NCBI RefSeq assembly: GCF_000699445.3
Contig: NC_067198.1
Location: forward strand, 26,981,536 to 27,045,535
Length of the DNA: 64,000 nt
Direction: 5' to 3'
From: Schistosoma haematobium
Lineage: Eukaryota; Platyhelminthes; Trematoda; Strigeidida; Schistosomatidae
Of this stretch, positions 1 through 12,034 are shown one piece after another (within the stretch, counting starts at the first letter, position 1; the number at the start of each line of letters is the position of its first letter). Both the position numbers and the translations under genes were made by a program. The notes beneath the pieces were generated by a model, which had not been told where the DNA came from, did not search any database, and was given only the letters and a program-made list of their open reading frames with translations.

Positions 1-2080
1 AGTATATCAATCATACTTATGAAATGGTATAAATTGATTCATCGCCTTTTAGTTGATATATCATCTTGTAATCTAAATTAAAAAGGCATGTAAGAAAACT
101 AAACTATATGGAATGAATGAGTAGTATATTTAACAGAAATCTTAAAAAATAATATTTCTTCAAGGTATTTTATGTCATTTTACAGATTGGGTTTAGAAAT
201 GGACTTTATTAAACAGCTACCATAGATAACACTGGATGTTAATTATTATGCCTAGTTTTAATATGCTATTTAGAGTTCGTTTTATAATGACGTACATATT
301 CAGTAAATATCTCGTTCAGGTACTTAGACCTCTCTAGACAAATTAACTATCAGCTAAACGAGAATAAGATTTAGCTTTCAGTTTCGGACTTATTCAAGGT
401 AGTTATCTCTTTTACCGATATTAGTGACCCACTAACTTTTTTGAGATTTTGCAGTCTCTTGGCATGTTCAATACTGTAAAATATGAGGAGACATCACAAT
501 GAATTGCGATTCATTTACCCCACCTTTCATATTGTGGGACCTGCAAATAATGCAAATAGTCGACGTCACCTTATCTAGCATATATTGTTTGCGATAATAA
601 AAGGTTTAAGGGAAAAGTAAGTTAAAAACACCTTCACAGTAGAAAATAGTCACCAGAAAACCAATGTTGTCAAAACTCATTTAATACACATTTACAACAA
701 ATCTATTATACATGACAGTTATTCAACAAGTAGTATAGTGTTTTTAGTACGATAAATACGTGAAAATATGACTACTAGGCTATAGTTCAACAACTAGGTG
801 AGTTTTAATTGGTGCTTATTGGAATTCAATAGGTAAAACACCGTTGAAATAAGATTAAAATAGCGTAAAAATATCTCCGATAATAGATTGAATAAACATC
901 TTAGGAAGTCCGTCATAGTCTGGCTATCACTTCGGCAAATCAGTTGAAGGTCGGGTTCTACTAGTAACGCCAACCTTTTCAAAATACCGAATAGTTATTG
1001 CTAGGCGATTCAAAACAACATAAAATCAGGTCCGCAGCTTTCTGCTGATTACTCTCAAGTAATTAAAATTACAAAGTGTGCTGTTAGTATAAGCACACAC
1101 TTTTGCCTTTATTTTTTTGTAACAGGTCTCTTTTAAACATCACTTACATTTGGTTAGCTCTTTGTTATGGTGATAAAAATTTTCTAAAGGAGTACTCATC
1201 AACAACGAATTCAAATCTGCCAACATATGGATACTACCAGTTGTATGAAGTAATGCCACTCTAAGTAAATTGGAAATATGTTTGAGTTTATTTGTTTAAA
1301 TGATGTTTTTAAAATTCAAAATATACTTCAAAAATAATTTGCATTACCATTTAGGTTGAATCAATCATTTCAGTAATCTATTCACACATAACATCGACTA
1401 TTTTAATGATTAATTTAATCTTACAACTTTTTTATGCCTATTAAAATTAGATAGCAAAAAGTGAACCCTTAGTGGTTTATTTCGTCTACTAAAACTCAGT
1501 GAATAATTGATACCAAACTAATTTTACGGCTTAATAGTATAAAAATAAGTATTTTTCTCAGTGTTATTCCTCCGATAAGAATGAATATGGCAGACAGATT
1601 AGATTCTGAAATGTTAATCATAGCAATCAGTGGTGAATGTTATGATTGTTTACATTGGAGATATTTATCAGTTTTATGAAAGTTTAACCACCATGGTATT
1701 GATAAATGCAAGAAATCTGTGAAAATAATCTTTTATATTTGTAAATACAGCAAATTTTATCTCTAGGTCATTGTATTCAAACAGTAAACACCACACCAGA
1801 CAAAACTCAACTATGTAAGTGATAACTGTCTTGATAGTTCCGAATCACACTAGCTTTCAAAGCGCAATATATTAACGTGTCCAGTGTGATACTGTCTGGC
1901 AGAAGATAAGATCATTGGCAAAACCGGTCTAGCGATTAAATGAAAATATGTATAACTAATTTCTGACACCAAATGTATTTACTGAACAATGACTCGGTAA
2001 ACGTAAATTAAACTGTCAAACTCGGGGTTTGTGGAGATTGTAGTAATTTAATAGTTGAATTCATGAGTCGGTCGTGGATT
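1..2080. other. AT-rich intergenic DNA, no gene seen
   Basis: Only short chance open frames are present, none with a recognisable motif or convincing splice context. I see no RNA gene or clear repeat here. Confidence 0.5.
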
Positions 2081-2104
2081 GGTTAAAATTAGACAGCGAC
2101 ACCG

Positions 2105-2290
2105 TAGGATGCCGGCTCAGTGGTCTAGAGGACCGAAGGTCCTTGGTTCGAGTCCCAAATGCATTATCATGGATGCGTACTGCTGAAGAGTCCCATACTA
2201 AGACATAACGACCATCCAGGGTTTCAATGGTGCTCTTGCTTAAACTGACTCATCAATCCAACTAGTAAATTAAATTGATATTTGCGAAAT
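2105..2290 (+). mobile_element. tRNA-like SINE with decayed hammerhead
   Basis: A tRNA-like head has a box A-like stretch (GGCTCAGTGGTCTAGA, near 2114-2129) and a perfect box B (GGTTCGAGTCC, 2145-2155). It is followed by a hammerhead-like block at 2171-2232. This order (pol III promoter, then hammerhead) is that of the schistosome Sm-alpha SINE-like family. The 3' boundary is approximate. It could be a separate family from the copy at 5860-6030, since the loop sequences differ. Confidence 0.6.
2171..2232 (+). ncRNA. Decayed hammerhead ribozyme motif
   Basis: The CUGANGA core box is present as CTGAAGA at 2183-2189, and a helix II-like stretch with a loop follows. The second core box, normally GAAA, reads ATAA at 2205-2208, so the catalytic core is broken. 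It is expected to be inactive. The call rests on its position after a tRNA-like head and on overall similarity to the better copy at 5944-6004. Confidence 0.45.
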
Positions 2291-3245
2291 CTTAGGGGTT
2301 CGAACTCAGTTACAGATAATAAAAACTAGAGAAATAAAATGGCTATGTAATCCCACCCAGTTCTCCACCAACATCCTACTTAGACTTGTGAAGTACATAT
2401 TATATGCTTCGTTTCAAGGAAAAAAACACAAAAATTTAGTTTTCATCCCACACCACACACTTTTCATGATAATTTAATTAATGAAAATATATGACATAAA
2501 AAGTTGAACAAGTTAGATCAAAGAAACTAATTTATGGACTAGCCAATCAGTTATAAGACAAGTCTTGGATTTTGGCGCGAAATTCACTAATCCATTTGAC
2601 TAAATAGCGTTTTGGCATTATAGCTGATGTCAGTTCGTGATGAAAATCGTAAATATAATTCCTAACCTTAACTACCGACTGTAAATTATAATTCTAATTC
2701 CTTACACTGATTTATAACACTCATTTGATCCTAGTTATTAAGTGGAAAATCTCAAGGTTAATCTGGCGTCGCTCAAAAGTCCCCCATAAATTATAGTTTC
2801 ACCAATCAAAGTAATAATGATTTGTAAATTACAAAATGTGTGCTTACATTTTATATTATTCATTATCAAATTTACCACGAGATATTTAGTTTACTATGAT
2901 GAATATAATATTTAAAGTGAGTTCATTTACTTCAGTTATTCATAATGAATCTCATTATAACATTAATAGGCAATATTATCTTAGACTGTTAGATATGCTA
3001 CAGAATTCCAGCAATATACACAAATAGCTAGCTCTTACTGAGCTTTAGAAAACTTTTGAACATGCATTTCATTTATGTGTCTTTCCTTAACTTGAACAAC
3101 AAATTTACATAATTTATAAGTCGCCCTATTTTATAACTTTACTCAGCCTTGATTATAAATAATTAATAGTGTGATGAACGAGAACACAGGTGGCGACAAC
3201 CAATGTATTTTAAAATGAAATTACAGAATATTTTGGCAAAATACG
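2291..3245. other. AT-rich intergenic DNA, nothing recognised
   Basis: No coding frame, RNA gene or repeat that I can name. Confidence 0.45.
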
Positions 3246-3249
3246 AGAA

Positions 3250-3425
3250 CCATACACTGAATACTTTATTTTCAAATTTCACACTATGTATTATTCTTCC
3301 AGTTCACAATTCGTTTCTATTTTCTCTTCTATTCCCTTCAACTCAACCTTCTTAGCCTCCTGCTGCCAGCCATTCAACTTTTGATTGGTGTTATACCAAA
3401 TACACCACAATAGCTCTATAAATTT
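3250..3425 (+). repeat. Dispersed repeat copy (three-copy family, copy 1)
   Basis: This pyrimidine-rich stretch ends with a GGCATTCCACTTCTGATTGG-like motif (here diverged, around 3370-3410). Related endings occur near 9475-9510 and 61030-61065. The three copies are strongly diverged. The parent element is not identified; a retroelement tail is likely. Confidence 0.4.
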
Positions 3426-3429
3426 CCTA

Positions 3430-5855
3430 TGCTCAAAAAATAAATATCTGCGCTAGGTGGTGGGACCCACTTTCATTACACTGCATGAGTATTCATAGAT
3501 TGACACAAATATGCAATATCATCACTAGTTTGATCGGGAATAATTTCACCTACTTATATTATAATGTATTTTTATTTTATTGATCAGAAGAGAGTTGTCA
3601 AAATTCCACAGAGGATTTAGATACGATGTTTAATACTATACACTAATAATTTGTTTTCTTATCTTTGTTTAGTTAAATAAAATTTTCTATGATTTAAATG
3701 TCAACTTCTTTGCTTTCATCATTCAGCTTCAATCAACGCGGAATCCTAATGAAATAGTAGGGAAATAAAGGTTGTAAAATACCTTCCAGATGATGTTATT
3801 AGTCGATAGTTTGTGAACTTATGGTGACGTATATTCAGTGATTTTTGGTAAAGACAAAATAAAAACCGCATTTTCTCTCTAATTTATCACACTTTATGTG
3901 TAACCACATTTTTATTCAATATCTGTTTTTCTGCATCACTTGTTATAAAAAAACGATGATAATTGTTTTGATTATAAATATACGACTTTACTACCGCGTT
4001 GGTTAAAAATATAAAACGCTATCTACACCGTTTGTTCTTCTGCTTTGTTGGCCACGGTTTTGATTGAAGACTATAATAGTGTTATAACATCCTTTTAGGC
4101 CTTCCGACACTACGTTGGACTTTTGGCACGGATTATTATTATATAATACTATTGCACTCTGTCTTCCTCATTACGCCGTTGGTGCAATCAGTTGCAGAGG
4201 AATCTACGTCAATCAAGTGAACTCAATTTGTGGTTGTTATCTCACGAGGCAGCTTACAAGTAACATTCATTCCATAATAACTGTTATTATTTGTTTGTTT
4301 AATATACCATTTGTATCCTAACTGTATTTTGTTACCCTTGGTTTTACTCGCAGACAGACACCTAGGGTTTTTACTGTTAACTCTCTTGGTATATTATTAT
4401 TAACCTAGTGTATCGATATATCTTGTATAAGCTGCTTTTGCTGGGAACCACCACAAACTAAAATGAAAAAGCTTTCTAAATCACATACTCCAAATGTTAA
4501 ACAAATAAAGAAATAGCGTCCTAATTACAGTTGGAATTCAAATAATAAGCTTCAATAGTTTGATCAGTAGAAGATTATGAAGAAAAATTGCCATTTATTT
4601 GAACGTCTAAATAAACTTGATGAAGATATGTTCGTGTTAACACAGAAAGCAAAACCTTCACTAGACGTTTATACTCTAATCAAATACAGTATTATGATAA
4701 TCATCATTATTATCATATTAATTATAAAATAATGTGAATCTTAAAACTAATGAATAAATAAGATTATTAATTATATATATGTATCAGAAAACAGGAAATA
4801 AAGTAGATTTGAAAACTCGGTCATTTTATAAAAAGTTTGAAGACAATACAATGAGTATTGGCTTTGGTCATTGAGGTCACATTAATTACATTATGTTTAT
4901 GTTACATTATTTGTTTAACTAAAAATAATGCTTCACTAATTTTAATAAAGACAATATAAGGCTAATAAATTAGAATTATGTTTGTCCGAGTTTTGTAAAC
5001 CGATGTATATTTTATACATGAAATAAGAACTCACTTTCAGTTCGGAGAGATTTAAAAGAGATTTTTTCTATTGAATCATGTATATTTATATGATCATCAA
5101 GCAACGTACATTTATTATAGGCAACGGATATATGAAGGGATCATACAGTATAAAATTTTCAAATCTGTTTATCATTGTTTTGGAAAAATCATATGTTCAG
5201 TTCTTTACTGTGAAAAATATTTTGACAAACAGTCTTTATACAGTATTTTGTAATAGTCTACTGTAGTTTTCGGGTTGTGAAAACGTACCGCGAATCTTTC
5301 GTTTGACCAGCACAAAATTTTGCAAATGAGCACTTACAAAAACATCGTTTTCTTTGATATGCTTATTCAAATAATCGTACGGGGTAGGGGCTTTACAGTC
5401 AAAAACTTTATTTTAATGAATAATTACGAAACCCATTTCAGCACTATTGAGCAGTTTCACCCAAGATCAAATCACGAAGCACTATTTTGTGCTCTGTGCT
5501 TAGATACGTAATCAGTGAGGATACTCACCGAAGGTGATAAAAATGAAATTTTTTAATCTTGTAACAGAAAATCTGACAATTTTGCACAGGCTTTCTAATA
5601 ATATAATAAACAACTAACCAACTGTAGTTTTTATATTTTCAATGTTACACAGTTTTTTATAATTGTCATTACTTATCTAATTAATATTTATCCTTACACA
5701 TATAGGAAATTTGGGAAAGGAACAATATCGTATTTCCTAGAACATTAAATAGAGAACTAGGCAATACACTTGGTACTGTTTGGCTTGTATCTTCCGATTG
5801 AGGTTTAAGACTGCAATCGATCAGTCTGTTATTGGCATATGTGGAAGTGGCTATC
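3430..5855. other. AT-rich intergenic DNA, no gene seen
   Basis: Several 60-70 codon frames occur (for example 4115-4321 and 5071-5266). They overlap each other, are rich in Ile/Tyr/Phe as expected from AT-rich DNA, and show no family motif. I treat them as chance. Confidence 0.5.
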
Positions 5856-5864
5856 AGGATTCAG

Positions 5865-5919
5865 TAGCTGAGTGGATATCACGATGGCGTTTGAAGCGAA
5901 TGGTACTGGGTTCGAGTCC
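5865..5919 (+). promoter_or_regulatory. Internal pol III promoter (A and B boxes)
   Basis: Box A is TAGCTGAGTGG at 5865-5875 and box B is GGTTCGAGTCC at 5909-5919. The spacing is close to that of a tRNA gene. Box B matches the consensus exactly. It would drive transcription of the downstream hammerhead RNA. Confidence 0.7.
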
Positions 5920-5943
5920 CAGATTGGACATCAACTCTGAGAT

Positions 5944-6004
5944 GCAGGTACATCCGGCTGACGAGTCTCAAACAGGACGAAACGCGCTTCCTGGATTCCA
6001 CTGC
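5944..6004 (+). ncRNA. Hammerhead ribozyme (schistosome type I)
   Basis: The core boxes CTGACGAG (5958-5965) and GAAAC (near 5979-5983) are both intact. Helix I forms between the GCAGG...CATCCGG arm (5944-5957) and CTGGATTCCACTGC (5991-6004), with a G-U wobble from CCAG changed to CCGG. Helix II pairs GTCT with GGAC through a U-G wobble. The cleavage triplet reads TTC instead of the usual GTC; this still obeys the NUH rule, but the change also weakens the short helix III. Self-cleavage is plausible but likely slower than for the canonical element. Confidence 0.82.
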
Positions 6005-6030
6005 TAGCCGCTATCTATCATTGCTTACAA

Positions 6031-9000
6031 AGAAGTACGTAGTAGTTACGTTTTTGGAAGTTATAAGTTTACGTTTGAAACAAGAGCTGTACTACTTACT
6101 GTATGTACGGATATTATAGTAGTGTTCAGATGATAAGTGTTATCTGTTTTCGGTAAAAATGATAGTCTAAAGACAATTAATATTTACCTTAGATTATATT
6201 TTACAACAAATGATTATTGGGAAAAAACTTACTCAGTACTAACATTCAATCTTGAGAAACCATAACATTGAGAATATTGGGCGAAGAATTCTTTTTCTAG
6301 GGTATTCATTTAGGCCAACAATTGACCAAACATCGCTATCTCAGATTTTTATCTATTCAAAGTGTGTAAAGATGCTTCCTTCACTATATATGATTTGTTT
6401 TGAAGAGCTATCATCATACAATCACACTTAATTTTGAAGTGAACCTCAGTTAACATTCACTTTTTATTGCTAATATGACATTCGGACATAAATGAAAGAC
6501 TTCATCAAATTTTATGGTGTCTCATCACGAAGAAATGTTGGTTTATACCTTTTAACTGTATGAATAAAGATATTGCAATAGTGAACAAAACTAGAAAATT
6601 TACGTTTTGGTTAGCGAACATTCATCTGCTTACTTGCTTGCAATGAATTAATAAATCTCAACCAGTAGCATCTTATCCTTTGGTTGTTTTCTTAAGGTTT
6701 AATTAATGAATTTAAAATTATCACTAAACCATTTTATTAACGATCCTGGGAGATGTCCACTAGCATGAAGAACCAGAAATTTAGTCCACTCATGGTAGTA
6801 ACGAGATCTTCAAAAGCAGTTGCCGAAATATGTAAAAAGAATAAGTTTACGTTAATAATTCTTTATTTCGAATAACTACCAGAATTACTGGGAAAATCAG
6901 TTGTACAATTTCCTGATTTTTAAAAACATTTTGTAGCCTCTATATAAACATATCACCGCCATTTTTAGGTACGCATTGAACAGAACTGGTTTACTCTTAT
7001 TTTAAAGGACATCATACAGGATGCTTTGTCTGAAATTATAAAGTAAAGCTTTCAGTTCCCTTTTAGTTCCATATGAAGAACATAAAGCCGTCACTCAGCA
7101 ACCTCTTCGATCCCTTGTGTTAATCATAGGTTCATTGATTCATCAAACACTTCGAATATATTCTAATACAAATGATGAGCATATCTCCTTTACATTTTTT
7201 AAAATTTAAACTTACCTGAGTTACTTATAACGTTGCTCCTAAACATAGAAGTAATCTACTTGGCATTCACTTGATTACATCTCTGCTAATTACTATTATT
7301 TATTACATTACATAATTTCTGACTGAACATTAAGATAATTAAAAAACTGTACTATTCCACGTTTAATATTGTATAGCTTACTGTATTCTGAGTGAAAAAT
7401 TTGTTAATTTCATACCATCTACAATTCCATTTAAATATATTTTTTTAAATGTTACCACAATCTTAGCCACTCCTGACCAACTAATCGAACTTAACCGTAA
7501 AACCGAATCAAGCTGGCTACCAAATATTCTATCTATTATATGAATTTTCATATATTTCCAAATTTTAAACAATCGAAGCATTTATGAACCATTTAAATCA
7601 CACTAATGCTAATTAAAAATTTGAGTGAAAGTAAACTTGAATTAAGTCTATAAGAACATTTCATATCCAGTGTGTTGTCCATCTTATCGATATCCGTTAT
7701 GTAATCATCGGAAGTCTGATAATTACAGTATGTTAAATGTTAATGTTTTTTTTCTTCTTCTAATGTGCACTTTTCCTGCGAATTACTATGTTCTAGTTAC
7801 AGATCATTTACGTCATTCATTTAATTGGTAAAATAATTCCGTGTAAATGTTAATTTATTATAAAATTTAGAAATGAACATTAATTGAAGAGGAAGAATGT
7901 ATTTGCAAAATCTCAGCGAATTAATTTTGTATTAAATCCAACGTTTCGTCTGGCAATCTGGTCCAAGCTTTTATATATATATATCGTAACAATCTCTTCC
8001 TTATTTTGTAATGAGAAACTATTTGATTAATTGACTTTTATGAATGACATAATGCATGATTTTCTACTAATCTTCTTTCATATATTTAATCAGATTTATT
8101 TTGTCTAGTCATTTTAATTAAATATAATATTATATTAAATAAACTATTCAATAAGATAAATGATAATGTATATCATCATAAAGAACTTGATCTTTATATT
8201 GCATAACTGAAATGAAGAAATTGTAATTAGGAATTTATGTTTAAGTCATTTTTAAAATATTCAAATACTTTAGCTTTTTTTTAAGTTTTAGGTTAAAAAA
8301 GATTACTTTAAATGGTAAAGATAACCACTTTTCCAAGGAAAGATGTTTTCATTTAATTTTACATTTTGATAATGAAATTATTCATCCTTATTACTTACTA
8401 TTTCCAGTTGAAATCCTGGAAATAAGTCAAATTTAATTAAACATTCATGTCTTAGTAACCTTTGACTAATAATCTAGAAAGTGAATATATTTTCTTTAAA
8501 CCTTTATGCCTTTAATGTTTTACATGTACTACTTAATGGTAAGCAGTAATCTGAAAATGAATAAGTAAAATCTTATCAGACTATAATATTATACATTTAG
8601 TGAATTTCACAAATATAGCTAACAACCTAATGATCTACAAGTTTTTAGTAATTTGATAATATATACATCTTTTCCAACACCCTTTAAATTCAAATAAAGT
8701 TCATGTTGTTTTCCTCCTTCAGACAATAAGCCATCACTTTTTCCATAAATGTTTAGAACTTCTTAAATAGTGTATTTTTTTACTTTACACCACAGATGAA
8801 TAATGCCACGTGTATGTCTTGTTAAAAAGAGTAGTAATTAATCAATATAATATATAATGAAGTTTTTGTTCAAAACTTCATTGAGCCTAGACAAATAAGA
8901 AGCAGAATTTAACAATAATTAGAATGACTATAGCCTATCATTGAATGTTAGCTTCTATTCATTTGCTTTACTTTATTTCCATTTTTTCAAGGATATTCTC

Positions 9001-9335
9001 AATGAATATAGATTTTTTATTTTTTAAATCAACAAGCCTTACAGAAAAATATGCTTTATCTTCTCTCTTCATCCCCTACATGATTGTTTTTTCTTTTGCG
9101 CTGGACTGTTTTTCTCCGTTAAAGCAAGTTGACACATTTTATGTTCATCGAAATATTTCTTTTTCATTTCACTCTAAAAATATGACTAGACAGAAAACTT
9201 TTAGGTGCAACAATCGACAATAGAAACATGACAAAATATTGAAAGATGTACGGAAAGAAGGCAAAACATCAAAATAATTGGAGGATTATTACTTCGATTG
9301 TTATTGTGATATATATGCAGTGTCCTCGTAAAATA
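6031..9335. other. AT-rich intergenic DNA, no gene seen
   Basis: No credible coding frame. The 92-codon frame at 8945-9223 is rich in Phe/Ser/Ile, has no motif and no splice context, and is judged to be chance. A short stretch near 7940-7970 resembles the central part of the foldback element at 57.4 kb. Confidence 0.45.
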
Positions 9336-9339
9336 TGGA

Positions 9340-9510
9340 AACTACACATTAGATACATTAGTTGTATATTTCCCTTCACTTGTTGCTTATGTACTTCATA
9401 AATTGTTCCACTTCTGTTGTTATTCCAATAGTTCGTCTTCTTTCATGTTCTTCTCAATCCAACTTTCTGTTGGCAGGCATTCCACTTCCGATTAGTGCTA
9501 CATACTACAT
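9340..9510 (+). repeat. Dispersed repeat copy (three-copy family, copy 2)
   Basis: A pyrimidine-rich stretch ends in GGCATTCCACTTCCGATTAG (9477-9496) and then a CTACATACTACATA-type tail. It is similar to 60890-61090 and more distantly to 3250-3425. It directly abuts the GC-rich repeat starting at 9512, so the two may belong to one larger element. Confidence 0.45.
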
Positions 9511-9511
9511 A

Positions 9512-9951
9512 GCCCCCTAATGCCCTGGTACATCCGAGGGTGGAGGGAGTCAGCTCTCCCTCTCGAAATGCTTTCATATTTCCACGTGCATACAGCCACT
9601 GTAAGGGAAGCCCTACTCATTGCCTTCCCACGACATTACTGTTGTTTAAAAAATTGAGAGAACAAAAAGATAATGTCCAGCGCTTTAACCAAGTTGGTGA
9701 GTACGGAGGATTCACCTAAAGGGATTGGGAAACTGATTCCAAACCAATGGTGCACATGGGCTCCAGGATCCTGAGGGAACAAATGGCGTATGAACAAACC
9801 GTTGGTCACCGGCTACCATGGAACTACGTCTACTAATTTTGCTGCACTCCCTTCCGGATGAGACATCTAGATCGAAGGCCCGGGGATTGTCCCCCTAAGA
9901 AAACCAACTGCTTCGGTTTTAGGACCCGGACAGTATTTCAGCCCTCACACA
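9512..9951 (+). repeat. GC-rich ~440-bp dispersed repeat, + copy
   Basis: This block stands out by base composition. It is a diverged copy of 10517-10957 in the opposite orientation. Shared landmarks include AATGCCCTGGTAC at the start, CTCCCTCTCGAAATGC, CCAAACCAATGGTG, TTGGTCACCGGCTACCATGG and a CAGCCCTCACAC end. No long open frame survives. It may be part of a retroelement that I cannot name. Confidence 0.6.
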
Positions 9952-9959
9952 AATCGAAT

Positions 9960-10515
9960 GACGAATTGTGACAAATATATATTTGTTGCCTCCTTGTACC
10001 AATGTTTATTTGCCTAAATAAATAAATATTCTACTTATGTCTATCAACATACGTAGCACACACCACACTAGTAGTAATTTTCTCAACTCATTTTCAGGCA
10101 AAGGGGGTAATTTGTAGTGCTGGAATATCTTATCTACAGATTTTTTCTATCGCTACGTTTGTAAATGGTGAACAAACATCATGGTCTTTCTAGAGTCAAC
10201 AATTCAGATGCCCCCTTATAACCTGTAATATCAACGATAAACCCCTAGATCATAATTTGCCTCGATAGTTAAAGAATTTGTTAGAACCAGTTTGCAAAAA
10301 ACGGCAACTCATACTTCTAAAGACACTTCAATTCTCTGGAGAAACTGATCATGTGTATTCATCAGATAAATTTCAAATTTCATTTGACATAATATTATGC
10401 CATCCTGAATTACTTTCTTTGGCCCAAAATGTATTGGGAAAATTACTACTACTATTACTAGTAAGAAAAGGAGGAAGCACCAAATACATATGCACCACAC
10501 AGATCTCACTTGATA
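9960..10515. other. Spacer between inverted repeats, no gene seen
   Basis: AT-rich DNA separates the two inverted 440-bp copies. The frame at 10278-10643 runs into the second repeat and has no recognisable motif. Confidence 0.45.
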
Positions 10516-10516
10516 T

Positions 10517-10957
10517 GTGTGAGGGCTGTGATACTGCCCGAGTGCCCAAAACGAAGCAGGTGGTTTTCTTAGGGAGCCACACCCGGAGCCTTCGACCTGA
10601 AGGTCTGTTCCACAAGGCAGTGGAGCAACCTAAGGAGATGTAGACCCATGGTAGCCGGTGACCAACGATTGGTTCCTACGCCGTTTGTTCCTTCAGGATA
10701 CTAGATCCCATGTCCACCATTGGTTTGGAATCAGGGTTTTCCAACTCCACTAGGTGAACTCTCCGTGTCCACCAGCCCGGTTAAAGCGCCGGACGTTCGC
10801 TTTTCGTCCTCTCGATTTCGTAAACAACACCCCGCCACGAGAAGGCAGTGAGTAGGACTTCCCTGGCAGAAACTATATACGCGTGGCCATGTGAGAGCAT
10901 TTCGAGAGGGAGAGCGGACTTCCCCCACTTGCGGCCGTACCAGGGCATTTGGGGGCA
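10517..10957 (-). repeat. GC-rich ~440-bp dispersed repeat, - copy
   Basis: Reverse-complement counterpart of 9512-9951 and almost the same length. Overlapping short frames on the - strand (10373-10993) are by-products of its high GC content. It ends about 30 bases before the RTE-like LINE piece beginning near 10988. Confidence 0.6.
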
Positions 10958-10987
10958 ATAACAAGTTAGACGGACGCTAGGGTCTGG

Positions 10988-11571
10988 GATCACTGGGTAA
11001 GTAATGGTGAGGTTATACTCAGAGTATTAGGGAATAATGGTAAATCAGTTGATGAGGTTATGAATCTTCACTGATTGAGATGGTTAGGCTACGTGTTGCT
11101 TATGCCTAAACACCGATTACCACGACGTGCAATGCTAACCGGTGTTGCGGATGGTTGGGAGAAGGTTAGGCGCGAACAAACAAAAACGTGGGATCAGTTC
11201 ATAAAGTCATTAACTTCGAATCCGAGCCATGTCGGTAGATGCAGACTACTTGCTTGGGGTCCGCGTGACTCTCGTAACCAATGGTTGGAGACTCTTGGTG
11301 ACATGGCTCAGAATCGATCACAATGGCGTAGGTGTATACACTCCCTTTCTTCCCTTAAACTATGAGATTAAATCGCTTCATACCTTTCTTTCTATGTACT
11401 AGAACTTTCTTCCTGTACTATATCCTGATATGCAATCTTTCTTTTATATATCACCAACATTGACCTAACTAGTCATATGGATCCGGTGTTCATCTTGATG
11501 TGCTAATGTGGTATGGCAACTTGGACCGATGCACATATGTGCCTGGTCTTACGTTGTAACTGACTGACTTC
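10988..11571 (+). mobile_element. RTE-like LINE, 3' end fragment (copy A)
   Basis: This is the C-terminal end of an RTE-like non-LTR retrotransposon plus its 3' UTR. The frame at 11075-11365 begins just after an in-frame TGA (LH-stop-LRWLG) and encodes the [20 protein letters not shown] tail typical of the family, with [10 protein letters not shown] and [15 protein letters not shown] further on. It is almost identical to 34375-34935, so it is young or from the same source. It ends in a terminal GTTGTAACTGACTGAC tail, and a - strand RT fragment follows at once. Confidence 0.75.
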
Positions 11572-11574
11572 ACT

Positions 11575-12031
11575 CCCTATCCTTAGTTCAGGTGTTGACC
11601 CAGACCAGTCCTGAAGCAACAACTTGCATTTAGAAGGAGAGAAGCGCATCCCAAACATTCTGGCATTGTTGCTTAGTGATACCAAAAGATTGCATTTTAT
11701 CAGCGTCTTCACCAAACCGGACTATGTCATCTGCGTATTCTAAGTCGATAAGTGGACCTCCTGGAAGGAGATCAATGCGCCAGAATTCAGTCGACATGAA
11801 CGTTATTTCCATCAGTAGGTCTACGATGAAGATAAACAACAACGGAGAAAGTGGACAGCCTTGACGGACACCACTTGAGGTTGCAAAAGCAGATGACAGT
11901 TCTCCATAAGCTCTGACTCGACTAGTAGTGTTCGAGTAAAGAGCCTTCACAGGGTTTATGTACTTCTGAGGTACGCCTTTCAATGACAGACACTGCCACA
12001 AAATCTCGTGGTCTACGGAGTCATATGACAC
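11575..12031 (-). mobile_element. RTE-like LINE, reverse-transcriptase fragment (copy B)
   Basis: The - strand encodes reverse-transcriptase palm motifs in order: DSVDHEILWQCL, SGVRQGCPLSPLLF and the catalytic LEYADDIV box, then KMQS followed by a frameshift. After the shift the family frame continues ([21 protein letters not shown]) to about 11580. The frameshift is a two-base deletion, also present in the 33.2-34.9 kb copy but absent from the copy at 54.9-55.9 kb. The fragment is non-functional. Confidence 0.75.
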
Positions 12032-12034
12032 CGG

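Larger units (their letters stand above)
5860..6030 (+). mobile_element. Sm-alpha-like SINE with hammerhead ribozyme
   Basis: A tRNA-derived pol III promoter is followed by a spacer and a near-intact hammerhead ribozyme at 5944-6004. This is the layout of the Sm-alpha family of schistosome SINE-like retroposons, whose transcripts self-cleave (established knowledge). It lies in intergenic DNA with no neighbouring gene. Ends are approximate and no target duplication was identified. It is not a functional tRNA gene, because the 3' acceptor stem is missing. Confidence 0.8.

Noticed and set aside
5865..5930. Functional tRNA gene
   Set aside because: A and B boxes are good but the 3' acceptor stem is missing and a hammerhead follows; it is a SINE head.
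8945..9223. 92-codon + strand frame
   Set aside because: Phe/Ser/Ile-rich, no motif, no splice context; typical of chance frames in AT-rich DNA.
11075..11365. 96-codon frame as a host gene
   Set aside because: It is the C-terminal tail of an RTE-like LINE, almost identical to 34447-34737.
10988..12031. Twin-primed single LINE insertion
   Set aside because: In twin priming the inverted 5' part precedes the sense 3' part; here the order is the opposite.
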